Positions 1 to 6,673 of a stretch of DNA of 11,427 nt are shown piece by piece. Positions within the stretch are counted from its first letter, which is position 1, and each line of letters begins with the position of its first letter. A program made the position numbers and the translations under genes. Source of the DNA: CAYUCE01 sp964443275 (GTDB taxonomy: Bacteria > Bipolaricaulota > Bipolaricaulia > CAYUCE01); contig CAYUCE010000058.1 of assembly GCA_964443275.1 (NCBI GenBank), positions 1 through 11,427 of the forward strand. The letters run 5' to 3'. The notes beneath the pieces are model-generated. The model was not told where the DNA came from. It did no database searches and saw only the letters and a list, made by a program, of their open reading frames with translations.

Positions 1-270
1 AAAATCTCCATTTGACCTACGATAAGTGATGATCCTTTCAGCTAGGACCGGGCCGATACCCGGCAATTCCTGCAAAGTACGATAAGAAGCTGAATTTATA
101 TCTATCTTCCCCTCGCGCCTTAGGATAATTCCCTCCTGGTTTCCCTGATCATTTGAGGGAGCTAGGAATAGATGCTGAAATGTGGCCAGGACTAAAATTG
201 CCCCCATCAAACCGGCCACTACCTTTAAATCAGAGGAAGACAGATTAAATGATTTAATTATCGACTTCAT
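1..270 (-). CDS. ComEA-like helix-hairpin-helix protein, membrane-anchored (3' end beyond window)
   Basis: Ninety codons are visible from an ATG at 270-268, and the frame is still open at base 1. Seen: a short N-terminal part, then a hydrophobic segment at about residues 26-42 (VVAGLMGAILVLATFQHLF) fit for a single membrane anchor, a linker, and a helix-hairpin-helix DNA-binding unit starting near residue 65 (INSASYRTLQELPGIGPVLA). The INSA...L..LPGIG..LA..I pattern is the hallmark of ComEA-type proteins, which bind double-stranded DNA outside the membrane during natural transformation. The SLBB domain found in many ComEA proteins has no room between the anchor and the HhH, so this is a short form and could be a general HhH protein. 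It follows the preceding gene by 9 bp and probably shares its operon. No clear Shine-Dalgarno precedes the ATG. Confidence 0.8.
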   Translation of the reverse strand, partial: MKSIIKSFNLSSSDLKVVAGLMGAILVLATFQHLFLAPSNDQGNQEGIILRREGKIDINSASYRTLQELPGIGPVLAERIITYRRSNGDF

Positions 271-279
271 AAAACTTAT

Positions 280-840
280 CTATTTTGCTTTAATTTCCTG
301 AAATAATTCTTGAATTCTTCCCACTCCGTATTTTTCTCTCATTAGCCTCATTGGCTCCGGCCAAGTTTCGTAACGGCGCTTCCCAAACTTCCACCGGTAA
401 TATTTAATAAATAGGTCTCTAAGTTTCAAAGCAGATTGGGGATTGTCCTCAAAAATTGGGTACCTATCTTGAACTAACTCTTCTATCTCACCCAAATAAA
501 TCTCCCTATTGACCGCTTGCTGGAACAATTCTAAAGAGCTATTAAAGTCTACTTCTAGCTTTTTTTTGGCATCTTTAAATATCTTTCTTCTTTCCAGTTC
601 CTGTTGAGCCTTCTTATTCATCCGCTCCCTTTTGGACTCAAATTCTTTAACCTCCTCCGGGGGTATTTCTAAACTATTGCAACGACAACCCTCATGGATG
701 GGGGGTAACTCACTTTTCGATGAAAATATTTTCCCATGATTTTTAAGGCACTTCTCACAAGTTAAATAATGGACCTGAGCGTAATACTGATACAGCGGCC
801 GGGTAGACTTCGATCTAAATAAGCTAGTTAAAATCATCAT
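280..840 (-). CDS. Protein of unknown function with N-terminal Mu F/SPP1 gp7-like Cys/His module
   Basis: This is a 186-aa protein I cannot name. Residues 19-58 hold C28-x2-C31, H35-G36-K-I-F, P46-P47-x-H49-x2-C52-R-C54. This matches the pattern T-C-x2-C...(D/H)G-x-x-F...PP-x-H-x2-CRC at the C-terminus of phage Mu F/SPP1 gp7-type minor head proteins, which probably binds a metal. From about residue 60 it becomes a highly charged, probably helical region (many K, R, E) and ends in a basic, aromatic segment (FIKYYRWKFGKRRYETW). There is no signal peptide or membrane segment. The start ATG at 840-838 overlaps the rsmD stop TGA (ATGA), with an AAGGAAG Shine-Dalgarno 8 bases upstream, so translation is likely coupled to rsmD. 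No other phage gene is nearby. The metal-binding role is inferred; the cellular function is unknown. Confidence 0.8.
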   Translation of the reverse strand: MMILTSLFRSKSTRPLYQYYAQVHYLTCEKCLKNHGKIFSSKSELPPIHEGCRCNSLEIPPEEVKEFESKRERMNKKAQQELERRKIFKDAKKKLEVDFNSSLELFQQAVNREIYLGEIEELVQDRYPIFEDNPQSALKLRDLFIKYYRWKFGKRRYETWPEPMRLMREKYGVGRIQELFQEIKAK

Positions 841-1397
841 TCTCTAGGCTTCCTTCGATAAAATCTTAACACATTTCCCCCGTAACAACGCTCATCGATT
901 AAAACAAGTTGACCATAACTTTCTTGAAGTTGGTCTTTATTTGATATTTCGGCCGCTGCCACCCCCCATTTCCTAAGCACTTCCGCCTCAGCCAATTTGT
1001 GCAAGGTTTCATCGGCCAGCCCCTCGCCGTATGGTGGACCTACAAAGATCAAATCATAAACTTTCCCCCTCCTTTCCAAGGTTGAGATAGCTTCTAATAC
1101 ATCTTTTTGATAGAGGTGAGAATAAGTAGTTAAGCCTAACTTATCTAAATTTTTTCTTACCAATCTGATGGCTTGAGGCGATTTATCCACAAAGGTGGCA
1201 TGTTCCGCTCCTCGGCTTAAAGCCTCGATCCCCACGCTACCAGTTCCCGCAAACAGATCCAGGAAGTTGCTGTTTGAGACCAAATTTCGCCAAATATTGA
1301 ACAAAGCCGCTTTAACTTTATCTTGAATGGGGCGTATCTGATTAGTCTCAGGGGCATAAAGTATCTGACCACCCTTAGTTCCAGCTATTACCCGCAT
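837..1397 (-). CDS. rsmD: 16S rRNA (guanine(966)-N(2))-methyltransferase RsmD
   Basis: This 186-aa protein has the usual RsmD length and layout. It starts MRVIAGTKGG, then RPIQDKVKAALFNIW at residues 22-36 (the family's RPT.D.vREalFNil), then the SAM-binding motif FLDLFAGTGSVGIEAL at 45-60 and the acidic motif FVDKS at about 69-73. The enzyme uses S-adenosylmethionine to methylate guanine 966 of 16S rRNA in the cytoplasm during small-subunit assembly. The catalytic motif, normally DPPY/DPPF, reads GPPY at residues 120-123. The codon is GGT, one base from an Asp codon, so this is either a real variant or a base error. The ATG at 1397 is preceded by TAGGAG about 10 bases upstream. It heads the minus-strand cassette; the coaD gene that often follows rsmD is replaced here by the Cys/His-module gene. 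Confidence 0.93.
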   Translation of the reverse strand: MRVIAGTKGGQILYAPETNQIRPIQDKVKAALFNIWRNLVSNSNFLDLFAGTGSVGIEALSRGAEHATFVDKSPQAIRLVRKNLDKLGLTTYSHLYQKDVLEAISTLERRGKVYDLIFVGPPYGEGLADETLHKLAEAEVLRKWGVAAAEISNKDQLQESYGQLVLIDERCYGGNVLRFYRRKPRE

Positions 1398-1554
1398 TCC
1401 TTGACAACTCCTAAACTAATCAAATAGGATGTAAAAACAAAATGTATCCGGTAAAGTATACGTATGAGGGTGCACCCCGTGGAATAAATATTAGGCTAAT
1501 GGGAAATTTATTCCACGGGGTAAAGATTAGCAAAATATTTAAGGAGTACACAAA
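1398..1554. other. Divergent intergenic region between rsmD and the HAD gene
   Basis: These 157 bp separate two divergent genes and should hold both promoters. I could not find a convincing -35/-10 pair on either strand: a TATACT lies on the minus strand at 1460-1455 but has no good -35 at the right distance. The region does contain two small perfect palindromes, ATACGTAT (1458-1465) and GGGTGCACCC (1468-1477), and a long inverted repeat listed separately. An AAGGAG Shine-Dalgarno at 1541-1546 serves the HAD gene. Confidence 0.6.
1474..1521. repeat. Perfect 16-bp inverted repeat
   Basis: The arms ACCCCGTGGAATAAAT (1474-1489) and ATTTATTCCACGGGGT (1506-1521) are exact reverse complements separated by 16 bp. 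In RNA this would form a stable hairpin; as DNA it could be an operator for the divergent genes or a member of a dispersed repeat family. The left arm overlaps the GGGTGCACCC palindrome at 1468-1477. It is not followed by a T-run on the plus strand, so it does not look like a standard terminator. Confidence 0.85.
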
Positions 1555-2271
1555 TTGGCGATTCAAGCCGTTATCTTCGACTTAGATGGTACATTATGTG
1601 ATTACCATATATCGGTGGAAAAGGCGCTAAAAAAGGCAGTTATTGTTCATTCGCCCCAACTTTGGGCTAAAAGAAAAGAGATTTTCACTAAACAAAATTA
1701 CAATCGTTTTTTCAAAGAGGCAGCCGCCAGAAGACATCACCGGGAAGAATTTGAAATAAATACCCGCCAAGAGGCTTTTAGAGAACTGCTTTTGGATGCG
1801 AATATTAAAAATAATAATTTGGCTGGGAAAATAGCCGGCACTTACACCGACCAAAGAGTGAACTCATTAAAGCTCTTTGAAGAAGTTAAAAAGGTTCTTA
1901 AAAAAGTTTCTTCCAAATTCAAGGTAGGCCTTCTTACCAATGGACCCTCCGATATCCAATGGGAGAAGATCAAAAAATTAAACCTAGCTAACCAGTTTGA
2001 CCAAATAATCGTCTCCGGTGATTTTGGATTGGCCAAACCTTCCCAGCCAATCTTTAAAGAAATGATAAATAGATTAAATTGCAAGCCACAAGAAGCAGTA
2101 TATGTAGGGGATTCACTTGAATACGATGTTTTGGGAGCAAATGATTCGGGCCTAGTTTCGGTTTGGATAAATAGAACCAAACAAAAACCGCCATCTGATC
2201 AACCAAAGCCTGATTATGAAATAGATAATCTAAGGGGCCTTCTGAATTTTGTGGGGTTAAATTCAGAATAG
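1555..2271 (+). CDS. HAD superfamily (subfamily IA) hydrolase
   Basis: This 238-aa protein carries all four haloacid dehalogenase motifs. Motif I is DLDGT at residues 9-13 with nucleophile D9 and acid/base D11; motif II is LLTNG with T128; motif III is K161 in GLAKP; motif IV is GDSLEYD with D186 and D191. The roughly 95-residue helical insert after motif I is a C1-type cap, as in the phosphoglycolate phosphatase/YjjG/PpaX group. It is a cytoplasmic, probably Mg-dependent phosphatase acting on a small phosphorylated metabolite; the substrate cannot be read from sequence. The start is TTG at 1555, supported by AAGGAG 8 bases upstream and by the fact that the conserved AVIFDLDGT strand begins only a few residues later. 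It stands alone between the divergent region and the repeat-rich gap ahead of dprA. Confidence 0.9.
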   Translation: MAIQAVIFDLDGTLCDYHISVEKALKKAVIVHSPQLWAKRKEIFTKQNYNRFFKEAAARRHHREEFEINTRQEAFRELLLDANIKNNNLAGKIAGTYTDQRVNSLKLFEEVKKVLKKVSSKFKVGLLTNGPSDIQWEKIKKLNLANQFDQIIVSGDFGLAKPSQPIFKEMINRLNCKPQEAVYVGDSLEYDVLGANDSGLVSVWINRTKQKPPSDQPKPDYEIDNLRGLLNFVGLNSE

Positions 2272-2284
2272 GCAAACATGGTGA

Positions 2285-2304
2285 GTTCCGTTGTGGAACC
2301 TTTT
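2285..2304 (+). terminator. Weak terminator-like hairpin after the HAD gene
   Basis: GTTCC (2285-2289), a 5-base loop and GGAAC (2295-2299) are followed by CCTTTT, 13 bp after the HAD stop codon. The stem is only 5 bp and the T-run only 4, and the arms also belong to the surrounding repeat family, so a terminator role is only possible. Confidence 0.3.
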
Positions 2305-2507
2305 GCCATCCACTACGAGCCTGGTTGCGATACAACGGTAAATTGCCGATTATTTTTGTAGCGGAAGCTCTACTACGCTGCTTCGCAAGCTTCGTAGAAG
2401 CGGAGAAGAGGCTTTAGCCTTCCATATTATGGAACCTTAAAAGGTTCCGCTACGAACCTGGTATCCAGACAAAAAATTGAATTAAGCCCCTTAAGTCAGA
2501 GGAACGA

Positions 2508-2536
2508 TGGTGAATACTTAAATGTTCTCATACAAT
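2508..2536 (+). promoter_or_regulatory. Possible dprA promoter
   Basis: TACAAT at 2531-2536 matches five of six bases of a sigma-A -10 box. The best hexamer 17 bases upstream, TGGTGA at 2508-2513, matches a -35 box in only three positions. It lies 23 bp before the dprA TTG start, in the AT-rich stretch after the repeats. Confidence 0.3.
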
Positions 2537-2559
2537 CTTACATACAGGGTTAACTGACA

Positions 2560-3660
2560 TTGAACAAGGAAGCTAATAAAGCCAAATATTGGATAGCATT
2601 AAATATGATCTCCAATCTCTCTCCAAAGAAGTTTCATCTATTATTAACTCACTTTTCTAATCTTAGGAAAATATGGACCGCTTCAAAAAAAGAGCTAAAA
2701 ACGCTACCCGGCTTTGAAAGATCCGCCGACTCCTTTATCCAAAATAGGGAAAAAATCGATCCAGATAAAGAAATGCAGGCAATAGAAAAAAGAGGGTTAA
2801 AAGTGCTCACTTTGGATCACTCAGATTATCCCGGCCCGCTTAGGGGTCTTCCCACTCCCCCTCCTGTTCTTTACATGAAAGGCCAATATAAAAAAGAGGA
2901 TGAACTGGCCCTGTCCATAGTAGGTACCCGCCGGTGCACACCATACGGAAAATTGACAGCCGAAAAGCTAGCCAAAGAGCTGGCTTCCATGGGATTTACC
3001 ATAGTAAGTGGAATGGCCCTAGGAATCGATACCCACGCCCACAAAGGAGCCCTCATGGGAGGAGGGAGGACTATAGCCGTTTTAGGATCTGGATTCGAGC
3101 ATATTTATCCCAGCAGCAATTTAGGATTGATGAAAAGGATCGCCCAATCCGGCTGCGTATTCAGTGAATTTCCCATTACTCATCGTCCTGCAAAGTGGAC
3201 CTTCCCCCAGAGAAATCGGGTCATCAGCGGACTAAGCCGGGGTACTTTGGTAGTAGAAGCTCCACAAAGAAGCGGAAGCTTAATAACTGCAAACCTGGCT
3301 TTAGAGCAAGGAAGAGAGGTCTTTGCAGTACCTGGAAACATCAACAATGAAAATACTAAGGGAACCCATAAGCTAATTAAGGAGGGAGCAAAACTGGTAG
3401 AAAGCGCAAAAGACGTGGTGGATGAATTTCCCGATTTGCAAGATATTATAAAAGATAGAACCGGGGAAATGAGGAAAGAATCAGATCTATCTCCCCCGGA
3501 AGAACAAGTAATGAAAGCCTTGAGCTTCGAACCTATACATATCGATGAAATCGTTGAAAAGACAGACCTCACCATCTCTGAGGTATCCAGAATAATCTTA
3601 CGCCTTCAAATGAAAGAGTTAATACGCGAAATTCGAGGTAAGAGATACGTGAAATTATAG
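2560..3660 (+). CDS. dprA: DNA processing protein DprA (Smf)
   Basis: This 366-aa protein has the full DprA architecture. An N-terminal helical/HhH-like part covers about residues 8-75 (ISNLSPKKFHLL, TLPGF). The Rossmann-like DNA-binding core begins near 119 (SIVGTRRCTPYG, VSGMALGIDTHAHKGAL, VLGSGFEHIYP, FPQRNRVISGLS, EAPQRSGSLITA, AVPGN). A C-terminal winged-helix domain covers about 308-366 (LSPPEEQVMKAL...RGKRYVKL). DprA binds incoming single-stranded DNA during transformation and loads RecA; it is also conserved in bacteria not known to be competent. The start is TTG at 2560: an in-frame TAA at 2551-2553 rules out a longer N-terminus, and the next ATG at codon 17 would cut the conserved first helix. 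Its Shine-Dalgarno is weak (AGGG about 11 bases upstream). ndk follows after 12 bp. Confidence 0.96.
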   Translation: MNKEANKAKYWIALNMISNLSPKKFHLLLTHFSNLRKIWTASKKELKTLPGFERSADSFIQNREKIDPDKEMQAIEKRGLKVLTLDHSDYPGPLRGLPTPPPVLYMKGQYKKEDELALSIVGTRRCTPYGKLTAEKLAKELASMGFTIVSGMALGIDTHAHKGALMGGGRTIAVLGSGFEHIYPSSNLGLMKRIAQSGCVFSEFPITHRPAKWTFPQRNRVISGLSRGTLVVEAPQRSGSLITANLALEQGREVFAVPGNINNENTKGTHKLIKEGAKLVESAKDVVDEFPDLQDIIKDRTGEMRKESDLSPPEEQVMKALSFEPIHIDEIVEKTDLTISEVSRIILRLQMKELIREIRGKRYVKL

Positions 3661-3672
3661 GAGGTTTAAAAA

Positions 3673-4113
3673 ATGGAATTACAAAAGACTTTAGTTTTAG
3701 TTAAGCCAAATGCCCTAAGACGCCGTTTAACGGGTGAAATTATCAGAAGAATAGAAGAGAAAAACTTACAGATAGTAGCCATGAAGATGCTATGGATTGA
3801 TGAAAAGCTGGCCGCCGCTATGTATGAGGAACACCGCGAAAAGGACTTTTATACCCATTTAGTACAATTTATTACCTCATCTCCTTCTATAGCCATGGTA
3901 GTTAAGGGCCCAGAGGCAATCAAGGTAATGCGCAAATTAATGGGAGCCACCAATCCATTTGAGGCTAGGCCGGGAACTATACGCGGAGATTTTGGACTGG
4001 ACCTCACCAAAAATATGGTCCACGGTTCAGACTCCCCAAAGTCTGCTCAAAGAGAAATCAGTCTATTCTTTGAAACTGAAGAGATAATTGAATATAGCCA
4101 GCCATCCGATTGA
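3673..4113 (+). CDS. ndk: Nucleoside diphosphate kinase
   Basis: This 146-aa protein has the usual Ndk length. It transfers the gamma phosphate from ATP to nucleoside diphosphates through a phosphohistidine, balancing NTP and dNTP pools in the cytoplasm. Seen: K11-P-N near the N-terminus, R/GATNPFEARPGTIRGDFG at about residues 90-109, and the active-site signature NMVHGSDS with H117, followed by SAQREISLFF. All expected catalytic and nucleotide-binding residues appear present. The ATG is preceded by an AGGAGG Shine-Dalgarno (3660-3665), and the 12-bp gap after dprA points to cotranscription. Pairing with dprA is probably chromosomal convenience, although both proteins serve nucleotide/DNA metabolism. 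Confidence 0.97.
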   Translation: MELQKTLVLVKPNALRRRLTGEIIRRIEEKNLQIVAMKMLWIDEKLAAAMYEEHREKDFYTHLVQFITSSPSIAMVVKGPEAIKVMRKLMGATNPFEARPGTIRGDFGLDLTKNMVHGSDSPKSAQREISLFFETEEIIEYSQPSD

Positions 4114-4153
4114 CCAAAAAGATTTTCTCCGCCAAATGCTCTTCTTTAAACTT

Positions 4154-4183
4154 TTGCGTACGTTTGGCCCGTTTTGATATACT
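4154..4183 (+). promoter_or_regulatory. Extended -10 promoter for the EF-G-like/yjbQ pair
   Basis: TATACT at 4178-4183 is a five-of-six -10 box preceded by TGA (4175-4177), which forms a TGn extended -10. A weak -35, TTGCGT, lies at 4154-4159 with an 18-base spacer. It sits 33 bp before the ATG of the EF-G-like gene, followed by an AAGGAG Shine-Dalgarno at 4201-4206. This suggests the pair has its own transcription start, separate from dprA-ndk. Confidence 0.6.
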
Positions 4184-4216
4184 CACAGAACGGAAATTGT
4201 AAGGAGTGATTTACCC

Positions 4217-6187
4217 ATGGGAGAGGTCAGAAATATCTGCCTCGCTGGCCATTCAGGAGCCGGCAAAACCACTTTAGCTGAATGTATTTTGAAAAAGTGC
4301 GGCCTTGAAACGGAATTAGATACTTCAAAAGAAGAAAAGAACCGGGGACTAACCATAGATTTGGGAATGGGTACTTATCAAACAAAAGATACATCCCTAA
4401 ATATACTTGACACCCCCGGGTTCGCTGAATTCGTCGAAGAACTGTACAAGGGCTTGTGGGCTTGTGAAGCATGCGTCTTGGTGATAAACGCAAGGACCGG
4501 AGTAGAAGTTCAAACCTTAAAAAGCTGGGAAGTAATAAACGATCTATCCAAGCCTTCTTTTGCCTTTATAAACAAGATGGATACTGAGAAAATAGACTTC
4601 TGGGAAATAGTAGAGAAGATGAGCCAGGAATTGGGCGAGTCTTTAGTACCTCTCCAGATACCAATTTCTTCCAACGGTTCTCTTGTGGGATTAATGGATC
4701 TAATTGAAAACAAGCCGGTTTACTTTGGTAAAAAAAGTGACCAGATACCAGATGATATAAAAGAGCGGGCAACAAAGATGCGAGAAGACCTTTTGGAAAG
4801 CCTAGCCGACTTAGATGATGAACTGCTACGCAAATTTTTAGAAGAAGAGCAAATCGAACCGGCGGTTATAAAAAGAGCTTTAAAGAAAGGATTGATTGAA
4901 AAATCGTTTACTCCGATTTTGATTGGTTCCGCATCCGGAGATTTAGGAATTGACCAATTGCTGGATTCATTAGTTGAGTTTGGGCCCTCCTTCTTAGATC
5001 TTAATGATTCATCTCAAGATCATTCTTCGCTTATCTTTAACCTCACTTCCGACCCTTACCTAGGACAGCTTGCACAAGTTAAGGTTATGGGTGGGAAACT
5101 AAGCCAAGGAGATAGCGTATTTAATGCATCTAACGCCGAGAAGGAAAAAATAAGAGATATTTTTAAGGTAAATGGAGGCAAGCAAGAGAGAATAGAATCT
5201 GCAAGCAAGGGAGATATAGTGGCTTTGAGCAAACTATCCACCGTTTCTTTAGGGGATACCCTTTCCTTCAAAGAAGGTGGTAAACAAATAGAATTTATCC
5301 AATTTCCAAAGCCGGTCTTCGGGCGTGCTTTGGAACCGGAAACCCAATCTGATGAGGAGAAGATGAGTTCCTCCTTACAAGCACTTGCCCAAACTAAGGC
5401 CACCATCGATATTTCACGCGATGATGTAACTAAAGAAACTATATTAACCGGGATGGGGGACACTCATTTAAACGTATTTACAGAAAGGTTAAAGAACAAC
5501 TACGGGGTTTCGTTAACTATAAAACGTCCTAAAGTGCCTTACAAGGAAACCATTCAAAAGAAAGCTAACGCCCAATATCGCCACAAGAAACAAAGCGGGG
5601 GCCGTGGTCAATATGGCGAAGTATATTTACGAGTTGAACCGCTGTCGGCCGGAAAAGGTTATGAGTTCGCAGATGAAATAAAGGGAGGGGTGATCCCCAA
5701 TCAGTTCATGCCTGGGGTAGAGAAGGGCATACAGGAAGCCATGCAGGAGGGAGTTTTGGCCGGTTATCCGGTGACCGATATTTTGGTAGCTTGTTATGAT
5801 GGGAGCCACCATTCAGTTGATTCTTCTGAAATTGCCTTCAAAATCGCCGCCTCCCGTGCCTTTACCCAGGCCTGCGAGAAAGCCTCTCCAGTACTTTTAG
5901 AACCGGTCTATAAGCTCATCGTGGCTACCCCGCGAGAGTTTACCGGGGATATAGTAAGCAACCTAAACGGTAAAAGAGGCCGCATCCTAGGTATGGAGCC
6001 AGAAGATGGTCTGGAGAAAATCCAGGCAGAAGCACCATTAGCAGAGATTCTGGATTATGCACTGGAGCTTAAATCTATAACTCAAGGACGAGCTACCTTT
6101 CAGCGTGAATTTACCGGCTATCAAAAAGTCACTTCTAAAAAACAGGCCGAAGAGCTTTTGAAAAAGGAGGGCCAGGAGCTCAAATGA
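4217..6187 (+). CDS. EF-G-like translational GTPase paralogue
   Basis: This 656-aa protein is co-linear with elongation factor G but shorter than the usual roughly 690 residues. Seen in the G domain: P-loop GHSGAGKT (11-18), switch I RGLTI (43-47), DTPG (65-68), NKMD (119-122), and an SAS-type G5 near 238. The P-loop-to-switch-I spacing is about 10 residues shorter than in E. coli EF-G. The residue after DTPG, the catalytic His of canonical EF-G/EF-Tu, is Phe69. The later domains are all present, including the domain IV tip YDGSHHSVDSSE and the domain V region ATPREFTGDIVSNLNGKRG...FTGYQKV. Such EF-G-like (FusA2-type) proteins are a known family next to true EF-G, and their role is not settled; GTP binding is expected, fast hydrolysis less so. 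Its stop overlaps yjbQ by ATGA. Confidence 0.92.
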   Translation: MGEVRNICLAGHSGAGKTTLAECILKKCGLETELDTSKEEKNRGLTIDLGMGTYQTKDTSLNILDTPGFAEFVEELYKGLWACEACVLVINARTGVEVQTLKSWEVINDLSKPSFAFINKMDTEKIDFWEIVEKMSQELGESLVPLQIPISSNGSLVGLMDLIENKPVYFGKKSDQIPDDIKERATKMREDLLESLADLDDELLRKFLEEEQIEPAVIKRALKKGLIEKSFTPILIGSASGDLGIDQLLDSLVEFGPSFLDLNDSSQDHSSLIFNLTSDPYLGQLAQVKVMGGKLSQGDSVFNASNAEKEKIRDIFKVNGGKQERIESASKGDIVALSKLSTVSLGDTLSFKEGGKQIEFIQFPKPVFGRALEPETQSDEEKMSSSLQALAQTKATIDISRDDVTKETILTGMGDTHLNVFTERLKNNYGVSLTIKRPKVPYKETIQKKANAQYRHKKQSGGRGQYGEVYLRVEPLSAGKGYEFADEIKGGVIPNQFMPGVEKGIQEAMQEGVLAGYPVTDILVACYDGSHHSVDSSEIAFKIAASRAFTQACEKASPVLLEPVYKLIVATPREFTGDIVSNLNGKRGRILGMEPEDGLEKIQAEAPLAEILDYALELKSITQGRATFQREFTGYQKVTSKKQAEELLKKEGQELK

Positions 6188-6576
6188 GGAAATTTTCCGT
6201 CCAGACAAGTTCCAAACAGGAATTTGTCAACATCACCTCTCAAATAGAAAAGGAGGTAAGAGCGGAAGGTATATCAAAGGGGGTTTGCACGATTTTCATC
6301 CCCCATACTACCTCCGCGGTCACCATCAACGAAAGTGCCGACCCTCATGTTAAAGAAGATATCCAAGCCCAATTATCCAAACTAGTACCCCAATCCGGGT
6401 CTTATAAGCATGCCGAAGGAAACTCGCCAGCCCATATAAAATCCTCTCTTATCGGATCTTCTGAAAAGATTTTAATAGAGGATGGTAAACTACGTCTTGG
6501 TACCTGGCAGGGCGTATTCTTCTGCGAGTTCGACGGTCCCCGGAGAAGAAACGTGTGGCTAAACTTTGTAGGGTAG
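6184..6576 (+). CDS. yjbQ: YjbQ/UPF0047 family protein
   Basis: This 130-aa protein covers the whole family length. Conserved blocks: HTTSAVTINESAD from H41, H76-AEGNSPAHIKSSLIG, and LGTWQGVFFCEFDGPR from about 105. The conserved His and Asp/Glu residues suggest a metal-binding or catalytic cluster. The family is often annotated as secondary thiamine-phosphate synthase because members show weak activity of that kind; the true role is not established. Its ATG at 6184 overlaps the stop of the EF-G-like gene by 4 bp, with AGGAG (6174-6178) 5 bases upstream, so translation is likely coupled. Its stop codon lies inside the left arm of an inverted repeat (6565-6577). It is the last gene of the plus-strand block. 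Confidence 0.93.
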   Translation: MRKFSVQTSSKQEFVNITSQIEKEVRAEGISKGVCTIFIPHTTSAVTINESADPHVKEDIQAQLSKLVPQSGSYKHAEGNSPAHIKSSLIGSSEKILIEDGKLRLGTWQGVFFCEFDGPRRRNVWLNFVG

Positions 6577-6649
6577 GTTCCTAGGGGATCATTTCACAAA
6601 TAGTTGGGACGTGTTGGTTTCCGGTTGGCTACATACCCAACCCTACGAA
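6565..6649. repeat. Imperfect 13-bp inverted repeat with repeated GTTGG units in the convergent intergenic region
   Basis: TTTGTAGGGTAGG (6565-6577) pairs with CCAACCCTACGAA (6637-6649) at 11 of 13 positions, and GTTGGG (6603-6608) pairs with CCCAAC (6636-6641). GTTGG also recurs at about 6613, 6624 and 6653. The left arm includes the last codons and stop of yjbQ, so a repeat may have formed or inserted across the gene end. It could serve as a transcript 3' structure or be a dispersed repeat remnant. Confidence 0.6.
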
Positions 6650-6673
6650 TTTGTTGGTACCATCAAATGGAAG

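Larger units (their letters stand above)
2272..2559. repeat. Repeat-mosaic intergenic region between the HAD gene and dprA
   Basis: These 288 bp hold no supportable gene. The part at 2281-2462 is a patchwork of short repeats. CTACGAGCCTGGT (2313-2325) recurs as CTACGAACCTGGT (2450-2462), and each copy is preceded at the same distance by GGAACCTT (2295-2302, 2431-2438), giving an imperfect direct repeat of about 31 bp. GTAGCGGAA (2358-2366) is inverted as TTCCGCTAC (2445-2453). Hairpins can form at 2285-2299 (GTTCC/GGAAC), 2373-2397 (CTACG/CGTAG around GCTT-CGC-AAGC), 2409-2420 (AGGCT/AGCCT) and 2431-2448 (GGAACCTT/AAGGTTCC). This looks like a fragment of a dispersed intergenic repeat family. 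The remaining 2463-2559 is AT-rich and probably contains the dprA promoter. Confidence 0.75.

Noticed and set aside
280..840. Prophage remnant because of the Mu F-like module
   Set aside because: There are no portal, terminase, capsid or integrase fragments nearby, the gene is coupled to rsmD, and the module is in the wrong part of the protein for a phage head protein.
2373..2397. CRISPR-like repeat or small RNA gene
   Set aside because: There are only two imperfect copies with unequal surroundings, no spacers of regular length and no cas genes; a dispersed intergenic repeat explains it better.
5056..5463. 135-codon minus-strand frame inside the EF-G-like gene
   Set aside because: It is antisense to a conserved coding region, has a low-complexity composition and no motif, and is a coding shadow.
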